Below are positions 25,522 to 33,238 of a DNA stretch of 64,000 nucleotides, in pieces. The stretch spans positions 1 to 64,000 of the forward strand of contig NZ_FSRL01000001.1 in NCBI RefSeq assembly GCF_900142295.1, in the 5' to 3' direction. Position 1 is the first letter of the stretch; the number at the start of each line of letters is the position of its first letter. Under the pieces are notes generated by a model, which was not told the origin of the DNA, made no database searches, and saw nothing but the letters and a program-made list of their open reading frames with translations. The DNA is from Vannielia litorea. Lineage in GTDB: Bacteria > Pseudomonadota > Alphaproteobacteria > Rhodobacterales > Rhodobacteraceae. The position numbers and the translations under genes were made by a program.

Positions 25522-26240
25522 ACGAAGAACTGCGCGCCGTTGGCCGAGATGGTCGAGCCGTTGATGAAACCCGAGTCCTCGGAAGCGAGGAACAGCACGC
25601 AGCGGGCGATCTCCTCGGGCGTGCCGAGGCGGCCCGCCGGGATGCCCGCGATGATCTTGTCGCGCACGCTCTCGTCGATGGACATGACCATCTCGGTGGC
25701 GATGTAGCCGGGGCAGATCGCGTTGGCGGTGATGCCGGCGCGGGCGCCTTCCTGGGCCAGCGACTTGACGATGCCGAGGTCGCCCGCCTTGGTGGCGGCG
25801 TAGTTCACCTGGCCGGCCTGGCCCTTCTGGCCGTTGATCGAGGAAATCACGATCACCCGGCCGAACTTGCGCTCGCGCATGCCAGGCCAGCAGGGGTGGA
25901 CGGTGTTGAAGACGCCGGTGAGGTTGGTGCCGATCACCTCGTTCCACTGCTCCGGGGTCATCCGGTGGAACATGGCGTCACGGGTGATGCCGGCATTGGC
26001 GACAACGGTGTCGATCGGGCCGATCTCCTCGGTGATCTTGTCGATCCCGGCCTTGGAGGCGGCATAGTCGGCCACGTCCCACTTGTAGGTCTTGATGCCG
26101 GTGGCCTCGGTGAAGGCCTTGGCCTTCTCGTCGTTGCCGGCGTAGGTGGCGGCCACTTCGTAGCCTTCCGCCTTCAGGGCTTTCGATATGGCTTCGCCAA
26201 TTCCCCGGCTTCCGCCGGTGACGAGTGCAACGCGGGTCAT
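25518..26240 (-). CDS. phaB: Acetoacetyl-CoA reductase
   Basis: 240 residues, a classical short-chain dehydrogenase. The NADPH site is TGGSRGIGEAIS (residues 8-19), NAGIT is at about 87, and the catalytic Ser, Tyr and Lys lie in VIVISSINGQKGQAGQ and VNYAATKAGD. It reduces acetoacetyl-CoA to (R)-3-hydroxybutyryl-CoA for polyhydroxybutyrate. GGAGGAGG precedes the ATG. It lies 90 bases downstream of phaA in the same direction, the usual phaA-phaB order. Confidence 0.93.
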   Translation of the reverse strand: MTRVALVTGGSRGIGEAISKALKAEGYEVAATYAGNDEKAKAFTEATGIKTYKWDVADYAASKAGIDKITEEIGPIDTVVANAGITRDAMFHRMTPEQWNEVIGTNLTGVFNTVHPCWPGMRERKFGRVIVISSINGQKGQAGQVNYAATKAGDLGIVKSLAQEGARAGITANAICPGYIATEMVMSIDESVRDKIIAGIPAGRLGTPEEIARCVLFLASEDSGFINGSTISANGAQFFV

Positions 26241-26330
26241 ATGGGTCTCCTCCTCCGTGTTGGAGGCATTGTTACGTGAGGGTCGCTGGTCGCGCAACTA
26301 TATTGCGCGACCCTTCTGCGGTGCGGCGCG

Positions 26331-27506
26331 TTACGGCCGCTCGAGGCACATGGCCACGCCCATGCCGCCGCCGATGCAGAGCGTGGCGATGCCCTTCTTG
26401 GCGTCGCGGCGCTTCATCTCGAAGAGCAGGGTGTTGAGCACCCGGCAGCCCGAAGCGCCGATGGGGTGGCCGATGGCAATGGCGCCGCCGTTCACGTTGA
26501 CGATCGAGGGATCCCAGCCCATGTCCTTGTTCACGGCGCAGGCCTGGGCGGCGAAGGCCTCGTTGGCCTCCACCAGGTCGAGATCGGAGACCGACCAGCC
26601 GGCCTTGTCGAGCGCCTTGCGGGAGGCATAGATCGGGCCGACGCCCATCACCTTGGGGTCGAGACCGGCGGTGGCATAGGAGGCGATGCGGGCGAGCGGC
26701 TCGATGCCGCGCTTCTCGGCCTCCTCGGCGCTCATCAGCAGCACGGCTGCGGCGCCGTCGTTGAGGCCCGAGGCGTTGGCGGCGGTCACGGAACCGTCCT
26801 TGGTGAAGGCGGGGCGGAGCTTTTGCATCGCCTCGATGGTGGCGCCGTGGCGGATGTACTCGTCCTTGTCCACGACGATGTCGCCCTTGCGGGTGGAGAT
26901 GGTGTAGGCGGCGATCTCGTCATCGAACTTGCCGGCCTTCTGCGCGGCCTCGGCCTTGTTCTGGGAGGCGACGGCGAACTCGTCCTGCTGATCGCGGGAG
27001 ATCTGCCACTTCTCGGCGACGTTCTCGGCGGTCTGGCCCATGTGGTAGCCGTTGAAGGCATCCCAGAGGCCGTCGCGGATCATGGTGTCGATATACTGCA
27101 TGTCGCCCATCTTCTGGCCCTGGCGCAGGTTGGCGCAGTGGGGCGACATGGACATGTTCTCCTGGCCGCCGGCGGCGACGATGGAGGCATCGCCGAGCTG
27201 GATGTGCTGGGCGCCGAGCGCCACGGCGCGCAGGCCCGAGCCGCAGACCTGGTTGATGCTCCAAGCGGCGGATTCGATGGGCAGGCCGGCGTTGATGTGG
27301 GCCTGACGCGCGGGGTTCTGGCCCTGGCCGGCGGTGAGCACCTGGCCGAGGATGGTTTCGGACACATCCGCCTTGTCGATGCCCGCGCGGGCGACGATGG
27401 CCTCGAGCACGGCCTTGCCCAGATCATGGGCGGGGGTGTTGGCGAAGGCACCGAGGAAGGAGCCCACAGGGGTCCGCGCGGCGGAGGCGATAACGACGTT
27501 GGTCAT
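26331..27506 (-). CDS. phaA: Acetyl-CoA acetyltransferase (beta-ketothiolase)
   Basis: 391 residues, full length for biosynthetic thiolases. The acylated cysteine is in [15 protein letters not shown] (about residue 88), the catalytic His in GHPIGASG (about 348), and the second cysteine in [15 protein letters not shown] (about 378). It condenses two acetyl-CoA molecules to acetoacetyl-CoA, the substrate of the phaB product encoded next. No phaC synthase is in this window. Confidence 0.95.
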   Translation of the reverse strand: MTNVVIASAARTPVGSFLGAFANTPAHDLGKAVLEAIVARAGIDKADVSETILGQVLTAGQGQNPARQAHINAGLPIESAAWSINQVCGSGLRAVALGAQHIQLGDASIVAAGGQENMSMSPHCANLRQGQKMGDMQYIDTMIRDGLWDAFNGYHMGQTAENVAEKWQISRDQQDEFAVASQNKAEAAQKAGKFDDEIAAYTISTRKGDIVVDKDEYIRHGATIEAMQKLRPAFTKDGSVTAANASGLNDGAAAVLLMSAEEAEKRGIEPLARIASYATAGLDPKVMGVGPIYASRKALDKAGWSVSDLDLVEANEAFAAQACAVNKDMGWDPSIVNVNGGAIAIGHPIGASGCRVLNTLLFEMKRRDAKKGIATLCIGGGMGVAMCLERP

Positions 27507-27800
27507 GAGACATCCTTTCCCGTTGACGTGGGCGAGGTGTCTTGTTGTCGCGAAGCGTCGTGACCCGACTCCACCCCGCCCGGATCACAGCCATGGGTAG
27601 AGAGTTGCGCAGGGCGGCGCAAGGGCCGGGTTGCTGCGCTGCGGCATTATGCTGCGGTGCGGCATGGCGGCGGCGCACGGTCGGGGGGACCGGGCCTCGG
27701 AGGAGCGCGGAACACATCGGTCGGGGCAGCGGGCCGACACACCCAGGCAATTTGGCTGCGAGCGGATGACCCAGGCGTGGCAGGCCGTGGGCGCCGGGGA
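27507..27800. promoter_or_regulatory. Region upstream of phaA with a TGC-rich dyad
   Basis: 294 bases hold no credible gene. TTGCGC (27605-27610) and GCGCAA (27617-27622) form a perfect inverted repeat with a 6-base spacer, followed by several GCTGC/TGCGG units up to about 27665. PhaR repressors of PHB genes are known to bind TGC-rich sequences, so this is a candidate PhaR target 100-160 bases upstream of phaA. The assignment is inference. Confidence 0.4.
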
Positions 27801-28643
27801 TCAGCCGGCGCGGCGCATGCCGCGCGGGAACTCGCGCCAGCTCGGCGAGGTGGTGGGCGCGCCGAAGTGGTAGCCTTGCAGGCAGTCCACCCCGATCTCG
27901 GAGAGCACCGCGGCATCCTCGGCGTTCTCGACGAACTCGGCCACGGTAAACATGTCGAAATGCCGGGCGATGGAGATCATCGCCTCGACGATCACCCGGT
28001 TGTCGGGGTCGCGGGCGATGCCCTTCACGAACTGGCCGTCGATCTTGAGGATATCGAAGAAGAAATCCCGGAAGTAGCGGAAGGCCGTGTAGCCGGCGCC
28101 GAAATCGTCCAGCGCGAAGGAGACGCCGCGGGTTTGCAGATCGAGCATGAAGACGGAGGTGATGTCGGGCATGACGATTGCGGAGGATTCGGTGATCTCG
28201 ATGATCAGACGCTCGGCCAGGGTGGGTGCCATGGCGAGCCCGCGCTCAAGCGTCTGCATCCAGCGGGGATAGCCGATGGAGCGGGCCGACATGTTGATGG
28301 CGAGCCGAAGGCCGGGAGCCTCGTGAAGGGCGGTGAGGCCCATCTCGAGGGCGAGACAGTCGATGATGCGACCGATCTCGTTGGTCTCGCAGGCGGAGAT
28401 GAACTCACGCGCGGGAATCACCCGCCCGGTATCGTCCAGCACCCGGATGAGCCCCTCGTAGAAGGCGGTTTTCTGGTGATCGGTGGCGCGGACGATGGGC
28501 TGGAAGGCGAGCAGCACATCCCGCCGGTCGAGCGCGGCGCGGACCATGGCGAGGATATCCGAGTCGCGCTGGCGCACGGCAGCGCCGAGGGGGGAGGATT
28601 CATCGGCCTCGAATCTGTGCCGCCGCGGTTCTGCTCCGGCCAT
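27801..28643 (-). CDS. EAL-domain protein, probable c-di-GMP phosphodiesterase
   Basis: 280 residues made of a single EAL domain with a short N-terminus and no sensor domain or membrane segment. The signature is YEGLIR (EGL in place of EAL). Metal and catalytic motifs are kept: AINMS, IEITES, LDDFGAGYTAFRYF, ILKIDGQFV, FVENAED and LQGYHFG. A cytoplasmic enzyme that hydrolyses c-di-GMP to pGpG is likely, since the key Asn, Glu, Asp-Asp, Lys and Glu residues remain. The Leu is preserved in EGL; activity is likely but not certain. Confidence 0.88.
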   Translation of the reverse strand: MAGAEPRRHRFEADESSPLGAAVRQRDSDILAMVRAALDRRDVLLAFQPIVRATDHQKTAFYEGLIRVLDDTGRVIPAREFISACETNEIGRIIDCLALEMGLTALHEAPGLRLAINMSARSIGYPRWMQTLERGLAMAPTLAERLIIEITESSAIVMPDITSVFMLDLQTRGVSFALDDFGAGYTAFRYFRDFFFDILKIDGQFVKGIARDPDNRVIVEAMISIARHFDMFTVAEFVENAEDAAVLSEIGVDCLQGYHFGAPTTSPSWREFPRGMRRAG

Positions 28644-28743
28644 CGCGCGCTCCGTTCTGTCAGGTATCGGCAGAATGCGGGTTGTTCCCTTAAGAAATGC
28701 TGAATATTCGTATTTTGTTCTAATTCGAGCGAAAGGGCGCGGA

Positions 28744-29325
28744 ATGGGTGAGCGGTGCGGCTGGGTCGGGCAGGATCAGATCTACATCGACTACCATGAC
28801 CAGGAATGGGGCGTGCCCGAATACGACGGTCGTGCGCTCTACGAGAAGCTCATGCTCGACGGGTTTCAGGCCGGGCTGAGCTGGATCACCATCCTGAAAA
28901 AGCGGGAGAATTTTCGCGCGGCCTTCGAGGGTTTCGAGCCCGCGCGGATTGCCGAATGGGGCGAGGGCGAGGTGGCGCGGTGCCTTGCCGATCCGGGCAT
29001 CGTGCGGCACCGGGGCAAGATCGAGGCGGCCATCGGCAACGCGCGGGGCTGGCTGGAGATCGAGGCGCGTGAGGGGTTTGCAGAGTATCTCTGGAGCTAC
29101 GTGGATGGCGCGCCGGTGCAGAACCGCTGGGGCTCGCTGAAGGAAGTGCCGGCGAAGACGCCGGTTTCGGAGGCGATCTCCAAAGACCTGAAGAAACAGG
29201 GCTTCCGCTTTGTCGGACCGACCATCGTTTATGCCTTCATGCAGGCGGTGGGCATGGTGAACGACCACGTGGCGACCTGCCCGCGCCATGCCGCCTGTGC
29301 CGCCCTGGGGCAAAGGCCTAGCTGA
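28744..29325 (+). CDS. tag: DNA-3-methyladenine glycosylase I
   Basis: 193 residues, matching the Tag family. The N-terminus MGERCGWVGQDQIYIDYHDQ then EWGVPEYDGRALYEKLML and the C-terminal CPRHAAC supply the Cys and His ligands of the structural zinc; GFQAGLSWITILKKRENF and FRFVGPTIVYAFMQAVG are family hallmarks. It excises 3-methyladenine from alkylated DNA. It stands alone, diverging from the EAL gene. Confidence 0.95.
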   Translation: MGERCGWVGQDQIYIDYHDQEWGVPEYDGRALYEKLMLDGFQAGLSWITILKKRENFRAAFEGFEPARIAEWGEGEVARCLADPGIVRHRGKIEAAIGNARGWLEIEAREGFAEYLWSYVDGAPVQNRWGSLKEVPAKTPVSEAISKDLKKQGFRFVGPTIVYAFMQAVGMVNDHVATCPRHAACAALGQRPS

Positions 29326-29350
29326 GACGTTTCAGCAAGAAAATGAGCGG

Positions 29351-29902
29351 TTAAGCGCCCTCTTCCACCAGAGCGGCGATGATGGCGCGGGCGCTGTCGC
29401 TGTTCCACTCTGCGTCGCCGGTGAGGCGGGCGACTTCGCGGCCTTCGGCGTCGAGGATCACGGTGACGGGCAGGCCGAGGATACCCATGTTGCGGGCGAG
29501 CTTCTGCTTGGGGTCGAGGTAGACGGGCAGGTTGGTGACCCCGATCTCGGAGAGGAACCGGTCGATCGCGCCTTCGGGGTTGCGCCCGGTTGCCACGGTG
29601 ATGACGCGGGCGCCGGTGCCGTCGAGCGCGGTTTGCAGCTCGGAGAGGGCGGGCATCTCCTTGCGGCAGGGCGCGCACCAGGTCGCCCAGAAGTTGACCA
29701 CGGTGACGGTGCCCTCGAACTCGGCCAGCGTCACCGCACCATCGGGGCCGGTGATGCTTTCGCCCGGCACGTCGCGGGGTTCGGCGTGGAGGGCCAGTTT
29801 TTTCATGCTGCCGTCGCGGAGCGCCTCGATGGCGGCGAGATCGCCCGCGTTTGCAGAGGTGGCCAGCGCCGTGTAGAGAACCGCGGCAATCAGTCTTCTC
29901 AT
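29351..29902 (-). CDS. Periplasmic TlpA/ResA-like thioredoxin
   Basis: 183 residues from ATG 29902, with AAGGAG 6 bases upstream. The first 20 residues ([20 protein letters not shown]) are a signal peptide. The thioredoxin fold has the redox pair in [20 protein letters not shown] (CAPC, about residue 75) and a cis-proline in [12 protein letters not shown]. TlpA-type proteins reduce periplasmic cysteines, for example in cytochrome c or copper-centre assembly. Its start is only 23 bases from the divergent argH start, so promoters must overlap coding DNA. Confidence 0.9.
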   Translation of the reverse strand: MRRLIAAVLYTALATSANAGDLAAIEALRDGSMKKLALHAEPRDVPGESITGPDGAVTLAEFEGTVTVVNFWATWCAPCRKEMPALSELQTALDGTGARVITVATGRNPEGAIDRFLSEIGVTNLPVYLDPKQKLARNMGILGLPVTVILDAEGREVARLTGDAEWNSDSARAIIAALVEEGA

Positions 29903-29925
29903 TTTCAACTCCTTCAGGCCCCGAC

Positions 29926-31326
29926 ATGACAGAGACCCAGAACAAAGCCGCCAATGCCATGTGGGGCGGGCGGTTCTCCGCCGGTGTGGACGCGATCATG
30001 GAGGCGATCAATGCCTCGATCGGGTTCGATCAGCGTATGGCGCAGCAGGACATCGCGGGGTCGCGCGCCCATGCCGCCATGCTGGCCGAGGCCGGCATCA
30101 TCTCGGATAGCGATGCCGAGGCGATCCGGGAAGGGCTGCTCACGGTGTTGTCAGAGATCGAAGGCGGAACGTTTCAGTTTTCGGCGGCGCTGGAGGACAT
30201 TCACATGAATGTCGAGGCGCGGCTGGTGGAGCTGATCGGCGAGCCGGGCAAGCGGTTGCACACCGGGCGGTCGCGCAATGACCAGGTGGCGACGGACTTC
30301 CGGCTCTGGGTGCGCGACCAGTGCGATGCGGCGGTGCCGGCGATCCGGGCGGTGCAGAAGGCGCTGCTGAGCCAGGCCGAGCGGGGCGCGGACTGGGTGA
30401 TGCCGGGCTACACCCATTTGCAGGTGGCCCAGCCGGTGACATGGGGCCACCACATGCTCGCCTATGTCGAGATGCTGGGGCGCGATGTGAGCCGGTTTCA
30501 GGATGCGCGGGCGCGGATGAACGAGTCGCCGCTGGGCGCGGCCGCGCTGGCGGGCACGAGCTTTCCCATCGACCGGGAGGCAACGGCGAAGGCGCTGGGC
30601 TTCGACCGGCCGATGGCCAACAGCCTCGACGCGGTGGCGGACCGGGACTTTGCGCTGGAGTTTCTCGGCGCGGCGAGCATCTGCGCGATGCACCTGAGCC
30701 GCTTGGCGGAGGAGCTGGTGATCTGGTCTTCGGCGCAGTTCCGCTTTGTCACGATGAGCGACACCTGGTCCACCGGCTCGTCGATCATGCCGCAAAAGAA
30801 GAACCCCGATGCCGCCGAGCTGATCCGCGGCAAGATCGGGAGGATCCTCGGGGCCAACCTCGGGCTGCTGACGGTGATGAAGGGCCTGCCGCTGACCTAT
30901 TCGAAGGACATGCAGGAGGACAAGGAGGGCGTGTTCGACGCCGCCGACACGCTGATGCTGGCGCTGGCCGCGATGGCGGGGATGGTGGAGACCATGAGCC
31001 CCAACCGCGAGAAGCTGGCCGAGGCGGCGGGCACCGGATTTTCGACCGCGACCGACCTTGCCGACTGGTGCGTGCGGGTGCTGAACCTGCCGTTCCGCGA
31101 CGCGCATCACGTGACCGGCGCGCTGGTGGCACTGGCCGAAAAGACCGGGCGCGACCTGCCGGAGCTGACGCTGGAAGAGATGAGATCGGTGAAGCCCGAG
31201 ATCACCGAGGATGTCTTCACGGTGTTGTCGGTGGACAATTCGGTGGCATCGCGCACATCCTACGGCGGAACGGCGCCGGCCAACGTGCGGGCGCAGATTG
31301 CCCGCTGGAAGGAAGCCCTGACGTGA
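29926..31326 (+). CDS. argH: Argininosuccinate lyase
   Basis: 466 residues. The fumarase/lyase-superfamily signature [19 protein letters not shown] is complete, as are [27 protein letters not shown] and [16 protein letters not shown]. It splits argininosuccinate to arginine and fumarate, the last step of arginine synthesis. GTGA overlap joins it to a string of three tiny lipoprotein genes and then lysA, so arginine and lysine end steps share a transcription unit. Confidence 0.96.
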   Translation: MTETQNKAANAMWGGRFSAGVDAIMEAINASIGFDQRMAQQDIAGSRAHAAMLAEAGIISDSDAEAIREGLLTVLSEIEGGTFQFSAALEDIHMNVEARLVELIGEPGKRLHTGRSRNDQVATDFRLWVRDQCDAAVPAIRAVQKALLSQAERGADWVMPGYTHLQVAQPVTWGHHMLAYVEMLGRDVSRFQDARARMNESPLGAAALAGTSFPIDREATAKALGFDRPMANSLDAVADRDFALEFLGAASICAMHLSRLAEELVIWSSAQFRFVTMSDTWSTGSSIMPQKKNPDAAELIRGKIGRILGANLGLLTVMKGLPLTYSKDMQEDKEGVFDAADTLMLALAAMAGMVETMSPNREKLAEAAGTGFSTATDLADWCVRVLNLPFRDAHHVTGALVALAEKTGRDLPELTLEEMRSVKPEITEDVFTVLSVDNSVASRTSYGGTAPANVRAQIARWKEALT

Positions 31327-31460
31327 GACTTGCCCTTGGCCTTGCTGCCCTGCTGACGCTCGCCGGCTGCGGTATCGACGGAGAGCCGGAGCCGCCTGTG
31401 GAGCCGGGTGTGCACATCAGCGGCACGGTGAAGGTGGGTATCGTCGGGGGCAGCGGATGA
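31323..31460 (+). CDS. Tiny lipoprotein 1 of the argH-lysA operon
   Basis: 45 residues from a GTG that overlaps the argH stop. Residues 1-16 form a lipoprotein signal with lipobox LAGC; the mature peptide is a proline/glutamate-rich stretch ([12 protein letters not shown]) then [17 protein letters not shown] short lipoprotein gene (lptM/lppL-like) upstream of lysA is known in proteobacteria, and this gene lies in that position, but it lacks a clear CGQKGPL motif. Too short for routine gene calling. It overlaps the next gene by 4 bases. Confidence 0.7.
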   Translation: MRLALGLAALLTLAGCGIDGEPEPPVEPGVHISGTVKVGIVGGSG

Positions 31461-31663
31461 GCCGCCTGCTGGCCGCTGTCGCACTCGGAGCGCTGGCCGC
31501 CTGCGATGGCGGGTTGAAGGTGGGCGTGGACCTGCCGACCAAGGTGCAGGCCGGGGTGGCCGGGTCGAGCGACGGCGAGACCCAGCTGATCCAGCGAGTG
31601 ACGGACAACGAGCCCTACATCCTGATCGGAGCCGACGAGAATGACCGCACGCTCGCCTTTTGA
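31457..31663 (+). CDS. Tiny lipoprotein 2 of the argH-lysA operon
   Basis: 68 residues; ATG overlaps the preceding stop (ATGA). The signal [16 protein letters not shown] ends in the lipobox LAAC. The mature part (GLKVGVDLPTKVQAGVAG, then SDGETQLIQRVTDNEPYILIG) resembles that of lipoprotein 3 in its order of a short glycine strand, an acidic turn and a TRIT/RVTD-type strand. Function unknown; it would be anchored to a membrane by its N-terminal Cys. Confidence 0.72.
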   Translation: MSRLLAAVALGALAACDGGLKVGVDLPTKVQAGVAGSSDGETQLIQRVTDNEPYILIGADENDRTLAF

Positions 31664-31826
31664 GCTGGCGCTTCTGGGCGTGGCCCTTGTCTTGCTGTCG
31701 GCATGCGAGGCCAGCACCAACGAGCCGCCCTACCCGCCGGGCATCCACTTTACCGGCAAGGCGCAGATGGGCGTGGCCAAGGATGCCGATGGCAATATCC
31801 GCATGGTGACGCGGATCACCGACTGA
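31641..31826 (+). CDS. Tiny lipoprotein 3 of the argH-lysA operon
   Basis: 61 residues; its start lies 23 bases inside lipoprotein 2. The signal ends in lipobox LSAC (residue 22 is Cys). The mature part PPGIHFTGKAQMGVAKDADG then NIRMVTRITD shares G-(I/V)-H-(F/I)-(T/S)-G with lipoprotein 1 and the closing R-x-TD with lipoprotein 2, which suggests the three are paralogues. Function unknown. Confidence 0.72.
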   Translation: MTARSPFELALLGVALVLLSACEASTNEPPYPPGIHFTGKAQMGVAKDADGNIRMVTRITD

Positions 31827-31923
31827 CCTCCAGCGCCGTGGCGGGCCCGGGCTGGCGGCCTTTCTCACCGATTGAACTGAGCGCCGCAGGGCAGTAGGAA
31901 CGCGCGGAACGAGCGAGGGCGCG

Positions 31924-33222
31924 ATGGACCATTTTCTCTACCGTGACGGCGTGTTGCATGCCGAGGATGTTGCCATCCCGGCGATTGCGGCGGAGGTGGG
32001 CACGCCCTTCTACGTCTATTCCACGGCCACGCTGACGCGGCACTACAAGCTCTTCGAGGAGGCGCTCGAGGGGGTGCCGCATTGTATCTGCTTTGCCATG
32101 AAGAGCCTCGCCAACCAGGCGGTGCTCACGCTCCTGGGCAAGCTGGGCGCGGGGATGGACGTGGTTTCGGGCGGCGAATACGCCCGCGCGATCGCGGCGG
32201 GTATCCCCGGCGAGCGGATCGTGTTCTCGGGCGTCGGCAAGACCCGCGCCGAGATGGCGATGGCCCTGGAGAGCGGTATCCGGCAGTTCAACATCGAGAG
32301 CGAACCCGAGATGGAGGCGCTTTCGGAGGTTGCCTGCGCGATGGGCACCGAGGCCCCGGTGACGCTTCGGGTGAATCCGGATGTGGACGCCAGGACCCAT
32401 GAGAAGATCTCGACCGGCAAGAAGGGCGACAAGTTCGGCATCCCGATCTCGCGCGCGAAGGAGGTTTATGCCCATGCCGCCCGTCTGCCCGGCCTGCGGG
32501 TGGTGGGGATCGACGTGCATATCGGCAGCCAGCTCACCGACCTTGCGCCCTTCGAGACGGCCTTTCTCAAGGTGGTGGAGCTGACCCATGCGCTGCGCGC
32601 GGAGGGCCACCGGATCGAGCGGCTGGACCTTGGCGGGGGCCTCGGTATTCCCTACGAGCGGAGCAACTCCGCACCGCCGCTGCCCATCGAGTATGGCGCG
32701 ATGATCAAGCGGGTAACCGAGGGGCTCGACGTGGAAGTCGAGATCGAGCCGGGGCGGCTGATCTCCGGCAATGCGGGGCTGCTGGTGAGCTCGGTGATCT
32801 ACGAGAAGGACGGGGATGGTACCGACTTTCTCATCCTCGACGCGGCGATGAACGACCTGCTCCGGCCCGCGATGTATGGCGCGCACCACGATATCGTGCC
32901 TGTGATCGAGGCCGAGCCGGGGGCGGAACAGCGGACCTACGACATCGTCGGCCCGGTCTGCGAATCGGGCGATACCTTTGCCCGCAAGCGCACCATGCCG
33001 CCTGTGAAGCCGGACGAGCTGGTCGGCTTTCGCTCTGCCGGTGCCTATGGTGCCGTGATGTCGAGCGAATACAACTCGCGGCCGCTCATTCCGGAGGTGC
33101 TGGTGAGCGGAGATAACTTTGCTGTCATTCGCGAGCGACCGACCTTTGACGAAATGATTGCGCGCGATAAGGTTCCCTCGTGGGTGCAGGCCATGACGGC
33201 CGCGCCCGAGCCCGAATCCTGA
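31924..33222 (+). CDS. lysA: Diaminopimelate decarboxylase
   Basis: 432 residues. The PLP-binding lysine is in CICFAMKSLANQAVL (about residue 60); HIGSQLTDL, the phosphate-binding LGGGLGIPY and the dimer-interface PVCESGDTFA with its catalytic Cys are present. It converts meso-diaminopimelate to lysine. It is the last biosynthetic gene of the argH-lipoprotein-lysA run, and the DUF4175 gene begins 16 bases after it. Confidence 0.96.
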   Translation: MDHFLYRDGVLHAEDVAIPAIAAEVGTPFYVYSTATLTRHYKLFEEALEGVPHCICFAMKSLANQAVLTLLGKLGAGMDVVSGGEYARAIAAGIPGERIVFSGVGKTRAEMAMALESGIRQFNIESEPEMEALSEVACAMGTEAPVTLRVNPDVDARTHEKISTGKKGDKFGIPISRAKEVYAHAARLPGLRVVGIDVHIGSQLTDLAPFETAFLKVVELTHALRAEGHRIERLDLGGGLGIPYERSNSAPPLPIEYGAMIKRVTEGLDVEVEIEPGRLISGNAGLLVSSVIYEKDGDGTDFLILDAAMNDLLRPAMYGAHHDIVPVIEAEPGAEQRTYDIVGPVCESGDTFARKRTMPPVKPDELVGFRSAGAYGAVMSSEYNSRPLIPEVLVSGDNFAVIRERPTFDEMIARDKVPSWVQAMTAAPEPES

Positions 33223-33238
33223 CCGAAGCCGGAGGGTC

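Noticed and set aside
27657..28703. A 348-codon plus-strand frame opposite the EAL gene
   Set aside because: Its glycine/histidine-rich sequence is the shadow of the EAL reading frame, whose motifs are unmistakable.
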